From Calidifontimicrobium sp035325925 (GTDB lineage Bacteria > Pseudomonadota > Gammaproteobacteria > Burkholderiales > Burkholderiaceae_C): 64,000 bases of DNA. A program made the position numbers and the translations under genes. Below, piece after piece: positions 7,179-16,191 of this stretch. The notes under the pieces are model-generated. The model had not been told where the DNA came from. It ran no database searches and worked only from the letters and a program-made list of their open reading frames with translations. Where the stretch lies: contig NZ_DAOKZA010000018.1 in assembly GCF_035325925.1 (NCBI RefSeq), positions 1-64,000 of the forward strand, written 5' to 3'. Each line of letters begins with the position of its first letter. Position 1 is the first letter of the stretch.

Positions 7179-10088
7179 ATGAAACGCATGCTGATCAACG
7201 CCACGCAGCCCGAGGAGCGGCGCCTGGCGATCGTCGACGGGCAGAAGCTGCTCGACTTCGAGACCGAGATCGAGGGGCGCGAGCAGCGCAAGGGCAACAT
7301 CTACAAGGCCGTCGTCACGCGCGTCGAGCCCAGCCTGGAGGCCTGCTTCGTCGACTACGGCGAGGACCGCCACGGCTTCCTGCCGTTCAAGGAGATCTCG
7401 AAGAACTACTTCCGCGAGGGCGTCGAGGCGCGCAGCGCGAAGATCGGCGACGCGATCAAGGAAGGCCAGGAACTGCTGGTGCAGGTCGAGAAGGAGGAGC
7501 GCGGCAACAAGGGCGCCGCGCTGACGACCTTCGTCAGCCTCGCCGGCCGCTACCTGGTGCTGATGCCCAACAACCCGCGCGGCGGCGGCGTGAGCCGGCG
7601 CATCGAGGGCGAGGACCGCGAGGAGCTGAAGGAGAACCTCGAGGCGCTCGACTACCCGAAGGGCATGAGCCTGATCGCGCGCACCGCCGGCATCGGCCGC
7701 AGCGTCGCCGAGTTGCAGTGGGACCTGAACTACCTGCTCAAGCTGTGGGACGCGATCGACGGCGCGGCCAAGGCCGGCAAGGGCGCGTTCCTGATCTACC
7801 AGGAGTCGTCGCTGGTGATCCGCGCGATCCGCGACTACTTCACCGCCGACATCGGCGAGATCCTGATCGACACCGACGACATCTTCGATCAGGCGCAGCA
7901 GTTCATGAACCACGTGATGCCCGACCAGGCTTCGCGGGTGAAACGCTACCGCGACAACGCGCCGCTGTTCTCGCGCTTCCAGATCGAGCACCAGATCGAG
8001 ACCGCGTTCTCGCGCACCGTCAACCTGCCCTCGGGCGGCGCGATCGTCATCGACCACACCGAGGCGCTGGTGTCGGTGGACGTCAACTCCGCGCGCGCCA
8101 CCCGCGGCAGCGACATCGAGGAGACCGCCACGCGCACGAACCTGGAGGCCGCCGACGAGATCGCGCGCCAGATGCGGCTGCGCGACCTCGGCGGGCTGAT
8201 CGTCGTCGACTTCATCGACATGGAGGAGAGCAAGAACCGCCGCGAGGTCGAGCAGCGCCTGCGCGACGCGCTGCGCCAGGACCGCGCGCGCGTGCAGTTC
8301 AGCTCGATCTCCAAGTTCGGCCTGCTGGAGCTCAGCCGCCAGCGGCTGCGTCCCGCGCTGTCCGAGGGCAGCCACATCACCTGCCCGCGCTGCAACGGCA
8401 CCGGGCACATCCGCGACACCGAGAGCAGCGCGCTGCAGATCCTGCGCATGGTGCAGGAGGAGTCGATGAAGGAGAACACCGCCGCCGTGCACGTGCAGGT
8501 GCCGGTGGAGGTGACGAGCTTCCTGCTCAACGAGAAGCGCACCGAGATCACGAAGATCGAGCTCAAGCAGCGCGTGACCGTGCTGCTGATCCCGAACCCG
8601 CACCTGGAGACGCCGAACTACAAGCTCGAGCGGCTGCGCCACGACGACCCGCGCCTCGAGGCCTACCGCGCCAGCTACACGATGATCGAGGAGCCCGACG
8701 ACGAGGTCGGCATCACGCGCCGCGAGAAGGCCAAGGCCAAGCAGGAGCCGGTGATCAAGGGCGTGCTGCCCGACTTGCCGCCGGCGCCGCTCGAACCCAA
8801 GCCGGCGCCCGCGCCGATCGCGCCGCCGCCCGTGACGCCGCCGGCGGCGGCCACGCCGGCCGCCCCGGCTGCGGCGGCCGGCAGCGGCTTCTTCGGCTGG
8901 ATCCGCAGACTGTTCGGCGCCGCGCCGGCGGCGACGCCGGCGCGGGCACCGCTGGCTGCGCCCGCCGAGGCGGCGCCCGGGCCGCGCGAGACACGCGAGG
9001 AGGCACGCGAGCCGCGCCGCGGCGACCAGCGCCGCGGTGACCGCGGCGGTCGCGGTCGCGGTGGCGAGGCGCGCGGCGGACGCGGCGACGAGCGCCGCGA
9101 AGAGCCGCGCCAGGGCGAAGCGCGCCGCGACGGCCGCCGCGACCAGCGACGCGGCCCCGCCGACGCGGCCGCCAAGCCCGTCGACGAGCAGCGCGGCGCG
9201 CGGCCGCAGCCCGTGGCGCCGGCCGCCGAGCCGGCCAGCGAACGCGAAGCGGTCGCCTCGTTCGTCGACACGCAGCCCGGCGGCGAGGGCGACGCCGGCA
9301 GCGCCGCGCGCGACGGCCGCCGGCGCCGCGGGCGTCGTGGCGGCCGCGGCCGCGACGCGGCGCGCGCCGAGGTGCCGGGCGCCGACGAGTCGCTCGACGC
9401 CGAGACCGTCGCCGAGGAGGCGGTCGAGACGATGCCGCCGACCGACGTCGAACGGTCGGCCGAAGCCGCGGTGGTCGCCGCCGAGGCGGTCGAAGCCGGA
9501 ATCGAAGCCGGCGAAGGCGAAGCCGACGCTGACGGCGAGCGCAGGGCACGCCGCCGCCGTCGCGGTCGCCGCGATCGTCGCGACGGCGACGAGGTGACCG
9601 CCGTCGACGTCGGCGAGCAGGCCGCGGAAGGCGCCGCGGTCGACACCGCGGTCGAGGCCACGAGCGAGCCCGCCGCGGAGGTCGCCGTGGACGCGGTCGC
9701 AGCGCCGCCGGCGGTGCGCACCGCGGCCGTCGTGCCGCCCGCCGTGCCGCAGGAGGTGGTGCTCGAGGTGGTTGCGGTCGAGGCGCCACCGGCGCCGCCG
9801 GCGGTCGCCGCGGTGCCGGGCTACGTGCTGCCGGCCGACGAACTGATCGCCGTCGCGCAGCGCGCCGGGCTCGAATGGGTCAATTCCGACCTCGACAAGG
9901 TGCGCGCCGCGCAGGCGGCGATCGCCAGCGAGCCGCCGCCGGTGCGCGTGCCGCGCGAGCGCAGGCCGCAGATCGTCGTCGACGAGGGGCCGCTGGTGCT
10001 GGTCGAGACGCGCAAGGACCTGTCGCAGATGAAGCTGCCGTTCGAGCTCGCGGGCGGCGCGGCGGGCGCGGCACCGACGGCGCACTGA
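7179..10088 (+). CDS. rne: Ribonuclease E
   Basis: This 969-residue endoribonuclease is the core of the RNA degradosome. The start MKRMLINATQ at 7179 matches the family N-terminus; the in-frame ATG at 7164 is less likely. An S1 domain lies near residues 35-115, the catalytic aspartates are Asp301 (VSVDVNS) and Asp344 (VVDFIDM), and the Zn-link is Cys402-P-R-Cys405. After about residue 520 comes a long low-complexity tail rich in Arg, Glu, Pro and Ala (RNA binding and scaffold). It ends with a conserved-looking block (ELIAVAQRAGLEWVNSD to MKLPFEL) familiar from Burkholderiales homologues. It processes rRNA, tRNA and mRNA and is probably autoregulated through its leader. Confidence 0.96.
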   Translation: MKRMLINATQPEERRLAIVDGQKLLDFETEIEGREQRKGNIYKAVVTRVEPSLEACFVDYGEDRHGFLPFKEISKNYFREGVEARSAKIGDAIKEGQELLVQVEKEERGNKGAALTTFVSLAGRYLVLMPNNPRGGGVSRRIEGEDREELKENLEALDYPKGMSLIARTAGIGRSVAELQWDLNYLLKLWDAIDGAAKAGKGAFLIYQESSLVIRAIRDYFTADIGEILIDTDDIFDQAQQFMNHVMPDQASRVKRYRDNAPLFSRFQIEHQIETAFSRTVNLPSGGAIVIDHTEALVSVDVNSARATRGSDIEETATRTNLEAADEIARQMRLRDLGGLIVVDFIDMEESKNRREVEQRLRDALRQDRARVQFSSISKFGLLELSRQRLRPALSEGSHITCPRCNGTGHIRDTESSALQILRMVQEESMKENTAAVHVQVPVEVTSFLLNEKRTEITKIELKQRVTVLLIPNPHLETPNYKLERLRHDDPRLEAYRASYTMIEEPDDEVGITRREKAKAKQEPVIKGVLPDLPPAPLEPKPAPAPIAPPPVTPPAAATPAAPAAAAGSGFFGWIRRLFGAAPAATPARAPLAAPAEAAPGPRETREEAREPRRGDQRRGDRGGRGRGGEARGGRGDERREEPRQGEARRDGRRDQRRGPADAAAKPVDEQRGARPQPVAPAAEPASEREAVASFVDTQPGGEGDAGSAARDGRRRRGRRGGRGRDAARAEVPGADESLDAETVAEEAVETMPPTDVERSAEAAVVAAEAVEAGIEAGEGEADADGERRARRRRRGRRDRRDGDEVTAVDVGEQAAEGAAVDTAVEATSEPAAEVAVDAVAAPPAVRTAAVVPPAVPQEVVLEVVAVEAPPAPPAVAAVPGYVLPADELIAVAQRAGLEWVNSDLDKVRAAQAAIASEPPPVRVPRERRPQIVVDEGPLVLVETRKDLSQMKLPFELAGGAAGAAPTAH

Positions 10089-10123
10089 CCCGTCGTTGCG
10101 CCGCGGCGCGGCGGCTGGCCCCG

Positions 10124-11182
10124 TCAGGGCAGCCGCTCGAGCGCGTGCTGGTACGGGCGGTGGTGCATCAGTTCGTCCCAGCTCAGCGGCGGCAGGTGCG
10201 GCAGCAGGGCCAGGCGCCGCGCCTCGCTGTCGGGGTCGGGTCGCCAGCTGCCGGCGTCGGCCTGCGCGGCGAGGCCGTCGATCAGGTCGTCGACGGCGCG
10301 CCCGCCGTCCACGCTCTGGTTGCACAGCAGCACCAGGTCGCAGCCGGCGTCGAGCGCCAGCGCCGCCGCCTCGGCGTAGCGCAGCTCGCGACCGGCGAGC
10401 CGGCGCGCGCCGGCCATGCTCAGGTCGTCGCTGAAGATCGCGCCGTCGAAGCCGAGCCGCCCACGCAGGATCTCCTTCAGCCAGCGCGCCGAGAAGCCGG
10501 CGGGCCGGGCGTCGACCCTCGGGTAGATCACGTGCGCCGGCATCACGCTGGCCAGGCTGGTGCCGAGCCACTCGTAGGGCCGGGCGTCGTCGGCGAGGAT
10601 CGTGGCCAGCGCGCGACGGTCGACCGGCACGTCGACGTGGCTGTCCGCGGCGACGTGTCCGTGGCCGGGAAAGTGCTTGCCGCAGTTGGCCATGCCGGCG
10701 AGCAGCAGCCCGTGCATCAGGCTCTTGGCCAGCAGCGTCGCCACGCGCGGGTCGCGGTGGAATGCGCGGTCGCCGATCACCGTGCTCGGTCCGTGGTCGA
10801 GGTCGAGCACCGGCGCGAAGCTCAGGTCGACGCCGCAGGCGCGCAGCTCGCTGCCGAGCACGTACCCGCACGCGGTGGCGGCGTCGGTGGCGGCCATCGC
10901 GTCGCGCATCCACAGCTCGCCGAGGCTTCGCATCGGGGGCAGGTGCGTGTAGCCGTCGCTGCGGAACCGCTGCACGCGCCCGCCCTCGTGGTCGACGCAG
11001 ATCAGCAGGTCGGGGCGCAGCGTCTTGATCTCGGCGGTCAGTGCGACGAGCTGCCGGCGGTCGCGCCAGTTGCGCGCGAACAGGATCAGCCCGCCGACCA
11101 GCGGGTGCGCGAGGCGTCGGCGGTCGTCGGTGTTCAGCTCGGTGCCAGCGACGTCGAGCACGACGGGGGCGTGGACAGTCAT
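10124..11182 (-). CDS. nagZ: Beta-N-acetylhexosaminidase NagZ
   Basis: This 352-residue cytoplasmic GH3 enzyme removes N-acetylglucosamine from recycled anhydro-muropeptides. Diagnostic parts are CVDHEGGRVQRF, the NagZ loop KHFPGHGHVAADSH that carries the His/Asp general acid pair, and SDDLSMAGA with the nucleophilic aspartate. The length is normal. The start ATG at 11182 overlaps the acpS stop (ATGA), making it the last gene of the lepA-lepB-rnc-era-recO-pdxJ-acpS-nagZ series. In other Gram-negatives the product pathway feeds AmpR/beta-lactamase induction, but no such gene is here. It converges with rne, 35 bp apart. Confidence 0.95.
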   Translation of the reverse strand: MTVHAPVVLDVAGTELNTDDRRRLAHPLVGGLILFARNWRDRRQLVALTAEIKTLRPDLLICVDHEGGRVQRFRSDGYTHLPPMRSLGELWMRDAMAATDAATACGYVLGSELRACGVDLSFAPVLDLDHGPSTVIGDRAFHRDPRVATLLAKSLMHGLLLAGMANCGKHFPGHGHVAADSHVDVPVDRRALATILADDARPYEWLGTSLASVMPAHVIYPRVDARPAGFSARWLKEILRGRLGFDGAIFSDDLSMAGARRLAGRELRYAEAAALALDAGCDLVLLCNQSVDGGRAVDDLIDGLAAQADAGSWRPDPDSEARRLALLPHLPPLSWDELMHHRPYQHALERLP

Positions 11183-11589
11183 GGCGACGGGTTCTCCAGG
11201 GTCTCGACGACGACGACGCTGGTCGCGTAGTCGCTCTCGTCGCTGAGTGTGACGTGCGCGCGAAGGTGGCGCGCATCGAACCACTCGGCCAGCTCGCCGT
11301 GCAGGCGCACGTACGGCTGTCCGCTCGGGTGGTTGAGGATTTCGCAGGCGCGCCAGGTCATCGGCATGCGCATGCCCAGCCCGATCGCCTTCGAGAACGA
11401 CTCCTTGGCGGAGAAGCGCGTGGCCAGGAACGCGAGGCCGCGCCGCGCCGAGCGCGCGTGCCGCGCGTGGTACACGCGCAGCTCGTGCGGTCCCAGCACC
11501 CGCTCGGCGAAGCGCTCGCCGCGCCGCTCGAGCGTGGCGGCGATGCGGCGCAGGTCGACGATGTCGGTGCCGATCGCGTAGATGGCCAC
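11179..11589 (-). CDS. acpS: Holo-[acyl-carrier-protein] synthase AcpS
   Basis: This 136-residue protein transfers 4'-phosphopantetheine from CoA to apo-ACP. The start is GTG 11589, giving AIYAIGTDIVDLRRI with the Mg-binding Asp of the GTDIV motif. The second signature, FSAKESFSKAIGLGMR, carries the Glu and Lys of the active site. Its substrate ACP is encoded at 24208-24447 in this window. It overlaps nagZ by 4 bp and follows pdxJ by 6 bp, the usual order in betaproteobacteria. Confidence 0.95.
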   Translation of the reverse strand: MAIYAIGTDIVDLRRIAATLERRGERFAERVLGPHELRVYHARHARSARRGLAFLATRFSAKESFSKAIGLGMRMPMTWRACEILNHPSGQPYVRLHGELAEWFDARHLRAHVTLSDESDYATSVVVVETLENPSP

Positions 11590-11595
11590 GGCGCG

Positions 11596-12381
11596 TCAGC
11601 GCGCGAACGCGCGCCCGATGCAACGCTGGTAGTCGCGCACCGTCTCGGCGTAGCCCAGCTCGAGTGCGTCGGCGATCAGCGCGTGGCCGATCGACACCTC
11701 CCGCACACCGGGCACGGCGCGCAGAAAATCGGCGAGGTTGTCGCGGTTCAGGTCGTGCCCGGCGTTCAGCCCCAGCCCGGCCGCCAGCGCCGCCTCGCCG
11801 GCGCTTGCGTAGCGCGCGAGCATGTCGGCCTGCACGGGCGTGCCGTGGGCGCGCGCATAGGCCTCGGTGTAGAGCTCGACGCGGTCGGCGCCGGAGGCGC
11901 GCGCGTGCGTCATCGCCTCGGGCAGCGGGTCCATGAACAGGCTCACGCGCACGCCCAGCGCGTGGCACTCGTCGATCAGCGGGCGCAGCGTGGCGGCATC
12001 GGCCGGCAGGTTCCAGCCGTGGTCGGACGTGAACTGCCCCTCGGTGTCGGGCACGAAGGTGGCCTGGTGCGGCTTCACGGCGCGCACGAAGTCCATCAGG
12101 TTGTGCAGCGGGTTGCCCTCGATGTTGTACTCGGCGTGCGGACGATCGCGCAGCAGTTCGGCCAGCTCGTGCACGTCGTGCGCGCGGATGTGGCGGCCGT
12201 CGGGGCGCGGGTGCACGGTGACGCCCTGCGCGCCGGCGTCGAGCACGATCGTCGCCGCACGCGTGACGCTGGGGATGCCGAGGTGGCGCGTGTTGCGCAG
12301 CAGGGCGACCTTGTTCAGGTTCACCGACAGCGCGGTGCGCGCGTCGCGGGCGCACGCTTCGGGGGCGACGAGCGGGTTCAT
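11596..12381 (-). CDS. pdxJ: Pyridoxine 5'-phosphate synthase PdxJ
   Basis: This 261-residue TIM-barrel enzyme condenses 1-deoxyxylulose 5-phosphate with 3-amino-2-oxopropyl phosphate to form pyridoxine 5'-phosphate. Family features are SVNLNKVALLRNTR, GVTVHPRPDGRHI (the His/Arg phosphate-binding stretch), EYNIEGNP and the C-terminal GHALIADALELGY. The ATG at 12381 gives a normal-length protein starting MNPLVAPEACARDA. It lies between recO and acpS with short gaps. Confidence 0.95.
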   Translation of the reverse strand: MNPLVAPEACARDARTALSVNLNKVALLRNTRHLGIPSVTRAATIVLDAGAQGVTVHPRPDGRHIRAHDVHELAELLRDRPHAEYNIEGNPLHNLMDFVRAVKPHQATFVPDTEGQFTSDHGWNLPADAATLRPLIDECHALGVRVSLFMDPLPEAMTHARASGADRVELYTEAYARAHGTPVQADMLARYASAGEAALAAGLGLNAGHDLNRDNLADFLRAVPGVREVSIGHALIADALELGYAETVRDYQRCIGRAFAR

Positions 12382-12409
12382 CGGGCGGGCTCGGTGGTGT
12401 GCAGGTCGA

Positions 12410-13198
12410 TCAGGGCCGGCGCGGGGCGGCGAGTCGCTGCAACTCGCGCACCAGGTCGCGCGTGCGCAGCGACGGCGTGCCCAGATGATAGTGAAGCACC
12501 GCGCGCAGCATCGTGCGCAGCGGCGCACCGTGCGCCTGGCACGCGGCACGCAGCGCGTCGACGCCGCGGCGGTCGAGCGCGGCCTGCAGCGCGACCCAGC
12601 CGTGCCCGTGGAGCGACGCACCGTGGCCGCTCGCCTCGACCAGCCCGGTCTCCGCGTGCAGCACGTACGCCGCCCGCGGCTGCAGCGCCTGCTGCGTCGG
12701 CGTGGCCATCGACAGGTCGGGCAGCAGGCCGATCTCGCGCAGCAGCACCAGCTCGAACGCCCGCAGCGCCGCCTGCGTGGCGGTCTCGTCGGCGCCGATC
12801 GCGGCGAGGGTGTCGGCGTAGGCGTCGAACAGCGTCGCGTGCGCGTCGTGGCGCGCGAGCAGTTTCATCAGCAGTTCGTTGAGGTAGAAGCCCGACAGCA
12901 GCGCCGCGCCGCCGGCCAGCGGCGCGCCGCCGGCCCACTCGGCGGCGCGCAGCGGGTGGACCTCGGCCGCGGCCTGGTCGTCGGCCGCGCCGCGGCCGAG
13001 CGTGACCGCGAGCCGCTGGAACGGCAGCAGCACCGGGCGCAGCTGCGAGGTCGGCCGCTTCGCGCCCTTCGCGACGACGACCACGCGGCCGAGCTCGCGC
13101 GTGAACAGGTCGACGATCAGGCTCGACTCGCTCCAGTCCCAGCGGTGCAGCACGTAGGCCGCCAGCGGCGCGGCGGCGGCGCGGCGCGCTCGGCTCAT
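12410..13198 (-). CDS. recO: DNA repair protein RecO
   Basis: This 262-residue protein of the RecFOR recombination-mediator pathway anneals ssDNA and loads RecA. The N-terminal OB fold is recognisable (AYVLHRWDWSESSLIVDLFTRELGRVVVVAKGAKRP). The helical C-terminal domain has FYLNELLMKLLARHD and ends near RTRDLVRELQRL. There is no CxxC zinc pair, as is common in proteobacterial RecO. It starts 4 bp after the era stop and precedes pdxJ, the conserved order era-recO-pdxJ. Confidence 0.93.
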   Translation of the reverse strand: MSRARRAAAAPLAAYVLHRWDWSESSLIVDLFTRELGRVVVVAKGAKRPTSQLRPVLLPFQRLAVTLGRGAADDQAAAEVHPLRAAEWAGGAPLAGGAALLSGFYLNELLMKLLARHDAHATLFDAYADTLAAIGADETATQAALRAFELVLLREIGLLPDLSMATPTQQALQPRAAYVLHAETGLVEASGHGASLHGHGWVALQAALDRRGVDALRAACQAHGAPLRTMLRAVLHYHLGTPSLRTRDLVRELQRLAAPRRP

Positions 13199-13202
13199 GC
13201 GC

Positions 13203-14108
13203 TCACTCGTAGCCGTAGCTGCGCAGGTGTTCCTCGCTGTCGGCCCAGCCCGAGCGCACCTTCACCCACAGCTCGATGTGCACTTTCGCGTCGAGCAGGC
13301 GCTCGAGGTCGTGCCGCGCCTCGGTGCCGATGCGCTTGATGCGCTCGCCGCCCTCGCCGATGACCATCGCCTTGTGCGCGTCGCGCTCGACGACGATGGT
13401 CGCGGCGATGCGGCGCAGCGCGCCGTCCTCCTCGAACCGGTCGATCAACACCGTCGACGCGTACGGCAGCTCGTCGCCGGTCAGGCGGAACAGCTTCTCG
13501 CGCACGATCTCGCTGGCCAGAAAGCGCTCGCTGCGGTCGGTCAGGTGCTCGGGGTCGTAGAACCAGGGCTGCGCGGGCAGGTACGGGCGCACGATGCCCA
13601 GCAGCCGCTCGACGTCGGCCGGCTTCTTCGCCGACAGCGGCACGAACTCGGCGAAGTCGGCGCGCTCGCCCATGCTCTTGAGCCACGGCAGCAGCTCGCT
13701 CCTGCGGTGCACCGCGTCGACCTTGTTGGCCACCAGCAGCACCGGCTTGCCCTGCATCGCGCCGCCTTGCAGCAGCGCCAGCACCTTCGCGTCCTCCAGG
13801 CCGAAGCGGCCCGCCTCGACGACGAACAGCACGACGTCCACGTCGACCAGCGACGCGACCACGGTGCGGTTGAGCGTGCGGTGCAGCGCCGAGCCGTGTC
13901 GCGTCTGGAACCCCGGCGTGTCGACGAACACGAACTGCGTGTCACCCTCGGTGCGAACGCCGGTGATGCGGTGGCGCGTGGTCTGCGCCTTGCGCGAGGT
14001 GATGCTCACCTTCTGCCCGACCAGCGCGTTGAGCAGCGTCGACTTGCCGACATTCGGCCGGCCGACGATGGCCACCAGCCCGCAGCGCTGGGGTTGCGCG
14101 GTGCTCAA
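13203..14108 (-). CDS. era: GTPase Era
   Basis: This 301-residue protein is needed for 30S assembly and binds near the 3' end of 16S rRNA. The motifs are G1 GRPNVGKS, G3 DTPG, G4 NKVD and a C-terminal KH domain with VIGEGGERIKRIG. No ATG or GTG gives the usual short N-terminus. TTG 14108, overlapping the rnc stop as TTGA, gives LSTAQPQRCGLVAIVGRPNVGK, which matches other Era proteins in length. It is therefore probably a TTG-initiated gene translationally coupled to rnc. Confidence 0.95.
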   Translation of the reverse strand: MSTAQPQRCGLVAIVGRPNVGKSTLLNALVGQKVSITSRKAQTTRHRITGVRTEGDTQFVFVDTPGFQTRHGSALHRTLNRTVVASLVDVDVVLFVVEAGRFGLEDAKVLALLQGGAMQGKPVLLVANKVDAVHRRSELLPWLKSMGERADFAEFVPLSAKKPADVERLLGIVRPYLPAQPWFYDPEHLTDRSERFLASEIVREKLFRLTGDELPYASTVLIDRFEEDGALRRIAATIVVERDAHKAMVIGEGGERIKRIGTEARHDLERLLDAKVHIELWVKVRSGWADSEEHLRSYGYE

Positions 14109-14809
14109 CTTCTCAGCGGTCCACCCGCCCGGTCGCTGGCCTTGAGCGTGTCGAGCATGCGCCCGGCGGCCTCCTGCTCGGCGGCGCGGCGCGAGCGTCC
14201 GCGCCCCTGCTCGGCGAGCCCCAGCGTGGCCACCGCGCACTCGACCTCGAAGGTCTGCGCGTGCGCCTGTCCGCGCGTGGCGACGATGCGGTAGGCGGGC
14301 ACCGGCAGCTTGCGCGCCTGCAGCCACTCCTGGAGTTCGGTCTTCGCGTCCTTGCTCCAGCTGCCGGCGTCGGTGCCGGCGATCAGTTCGCCGAACAGCC
14401 GCCGCACCATCGCCTGCGCCGGGTCGAAGCCGCCGTCGAGGAACACCGCGCCGATCAGCGCCTCGAGCGCGTCGGCGAGGATCGACGGGCGCTGCGCGCC
14501 GCCGCCGCGCGCCTCGCCGTCGGACATCCGCAGCACTTCGGGCAGGCCCAGCGCGAGCGCGACGCGGTGCAGGCTTTCCTCGCGCACCAGGTGCGCGCGC
14601 ACGCGCGTCAGATCGCCCTCGTCGGATCCGGCGAAGCGCTCGAACAACTGCGCCGAGACCGCGGCGCTGAGCACCGCGTCGCCGAGGAACTCGAGCCGCT
14701 CGTTGTGGTCGGCGCCGAAGCTGCGGTGCGTCAGCGCGCGCACCAGCAGGAGGGGCTGCGCGAAGCGATGACCCAGGCGTTGCTGCAGGGCGTCGAGTCG
14801 CGGGTCCAT
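14105..14809 (-). CDS. rnc: Ribonuclease III
   Basis: This 234-residue double-strand-specific endonuclease has an N-terminal RNase III domain with signature ERLEFLGDAVL and the second acidic cluster in DALEALIGAVFLDGG. A C-terminal dsRNA-binding domain starts near KTELQEWLQ and ends with the RRAAEQEAAGRML helix. It processes pre-rRNA and some mRNAs. It overlaps era by 4 bp and follows the DUF4845 gene by 26 bp, the classic lepB-rnc-era arrangement. Confidence 0.96.
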   Translation of the reverse strand: MDPRLDALQQRLGHRFAQPLLLVRALTHRSFGADHNERLEFLGDAVLSAAVSAQLFERFAGSDEGDLTRVRAHLVREESLHRVALALGLPEVLRMSDGEARGGGAQRPSILADALEALIGAVFLDGGFDPAQAMVRRLFGELIAGTDAGSWSKDAKTELQEWLQARKLPVPAYRIVATRGQAHAQTFEVECAVATLGLAEQGRGRSRRAAEQEAAGRMLDTLKASDRAGGPLRS

Positions 14810-14835
14810 GCGTGGCGTGGGCGCCGGCGCGGCGC

Positions 14836-15207
14836 TCAGCGCGAGCGCCCTTCGTACTTGATGAGCAGGAACACCGGCGACATCAGTTCGACCTCCTTGT
14901 CGTAGGCGAAGCGGATGACGACGCGGTCGTTCTCCTTCGTCACCTCGAGGTCCTTGCCCGAGATCGACGAGATCGAGTACTCGATCTCCTTCTGCTTCTC
15001 GAACGCGGCGCGGATCTCGGGCACGGTGGTCGCACCCTCGGTGGCGATCTTGTTGACCGCGCGCTGGATCGTCAGGTACTCGTTGACCGTCGGCACCACC
15101 CGCAGCGCGACGAGCGCGACGAAAGCGACGACGATGGCCCACAACAGCAGCCCGATGAGCGAGATGCCGCGCTGGCGCGCGCCCGTACGTCTCCCTCCTG
15201 CGTGCAT
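14836..15207 (-). CDS. DUF4845 domain membrane protein
   Basis: This 123-residue protein has a basic N-terminus (MHAGGRRTGARQRG) and one membrane segment (about residues 15-38, ISLIGLLLWAIVVAFVALVAL). A periplasmic domain follows (NEYLTIQRAVNKIATEGAT to the end). The N-terminal part looks pilin-like but lacks a clear prepilin site. DUF4845 proteins are nearly always encoded between lepB and rnc in beta- and gammaproteobacteria. Their function is unknown. Confidence 0.9.
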   Translation of the reverse strand: MHAGGRRTGARQRGISLIGLLLWAIVVAFVALVALRVVPTVNEYLTIQRAVNKIATEGATTVPEIRAAFEKQKEIEYSISSISGKDLEVTKENDRVVIRFAYDKEVELMSPVFLLIKYEGRSR

Positions 15208-15225
15208 GCCCGATCTCCCTGTGGT

Positions 15226-16191
15226 TCAGTGGAAGCTGCCGATGCGTCCGAGGTTACCGAAATTCATCCACACGAAGAAGGCCTTGCCGACGATGTTGCG
15301 GTCCGGCACGAAGCCCCAGTAGCGCGAATCCTGCGAATTGTCACGGTTGTCGCCGAGCACGAAGTAGTGGCCGGGCGGCACGGTGCAGCTCACGCCCTCG
15401 GCGCTGTAGCGGCAGGCGTCTCGGTGCGGGAACGAGGCGACCGCCGGGATGAAGCCCGGGCGGTCCTTGTCGACCAGGATGCGGTGCTCGACCTCGCCGA
15501 GCTTCTCGGAGAACTGCAGCGCGTAGCGCATGCTGTCGTCGTCGTAGAACTCGGGCAGCGGCGTCAGCGGCACCTCGACGCCGTTGATCGCCAGCCGCTT
15601 GTTCAGGTAGCTGACCTCGTCGCCGGGCAGTCCGGCGACACGCTTGATGTAGTCCACGCGCGGGTCGACGGGGTAGCGGAACACGATCACGTCGCCGCGC
15701 TGCGGCTCGTGGTTGGCGACAACCTTGGTGTTGACCACCGGCAGGCGGATGCCGTAGTGGAACTTGTTGACCAGGATCAGGTCGCCGATGGCCAGCGTCG
15801 GAATCATCGACCCCGACGGGATCTTGAACGGCTCGAACAGGAACGAGCGCAGCAGGAACACCGCGACGATGACCGGGAACAGGCCGGCGGTCCAGTCGAG
15901 CCACCAGGGTTGCGCGAGCACGCGCTGGCGCGCCTCGGCAAGGTCGCCGTCGACCTTGTCGATGCCCATCCTCTGCAGTTCGGCGCGGCGCTGCGCATCC
16001 TGCTGCTCGAGCCGCGCGGCCGCCGCGACGCGCGCCGGCCTGAAGTACAGCTTCTCGGCCAGCCAGTACGTGAAGGTGACCAGCGACAGCAGCAGCAGCA
16101 GCAGCGCGAAGTTGCCCATCCAGTAGCCCATGAACCAGCCACCCAGGTAGATGGCGAGCGCGCCGTACAGCACCGCGGTGAGGGAACTCAT
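15226..16191 (-). CDS. lepB: Signal peptidase I
   Basis: This 321-residue inner-membrane protease cleaves Sec and Tat signal peptides. Membrane segments lie at the N-terminus and near residue 100 (LFPVIVAVFLLRSFLF). The catalytic serine is in IPSGSMIPTL and the catalytic lysine in YIKRVAGLPGDEV. The C-terminal box is GHYFVLGDNRDNSQDSRYWG. Its ATG shares one base with the lepA stop (TGATG), so it is coupled to lepA. Confidence 0.95.
   Translation of the reverse strand: MSSLTAVLYGALAIYLGGWFMGYWMGNFALLLLLLSLVTFTYWLAEKLYFRPARVAAAARLEQQDAQRRAELQRMGIDKVDGDLAEARQRVLAQPWWLDWTAGLFPVIVAVFLLRSFLFEPFKIPSGSMIPTLAIGDLILVNKFHYGIRLPVVNTKVVANHEPQRGDVIVFRYPVDPRVDYIKRVAGLPGDEVSYLNKRLAINGVEVPLTPLPEFYDDDSMRYALQFSEKLGEVEHRILVDKDRPGFIPAVASFPHRDACRYSAEGVSCTVPPGHYFVLGDNRDNSQDSRYWGFVPDRNIVGKAFFVWMNFGNLGRIGSFH

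Noticed and set aside
10098..10109. 12-bp palindrome GCGCCGCGGCGC between rne and nagZ
   Set aside because: Simple GC palindrome without T-run; not separable from background.
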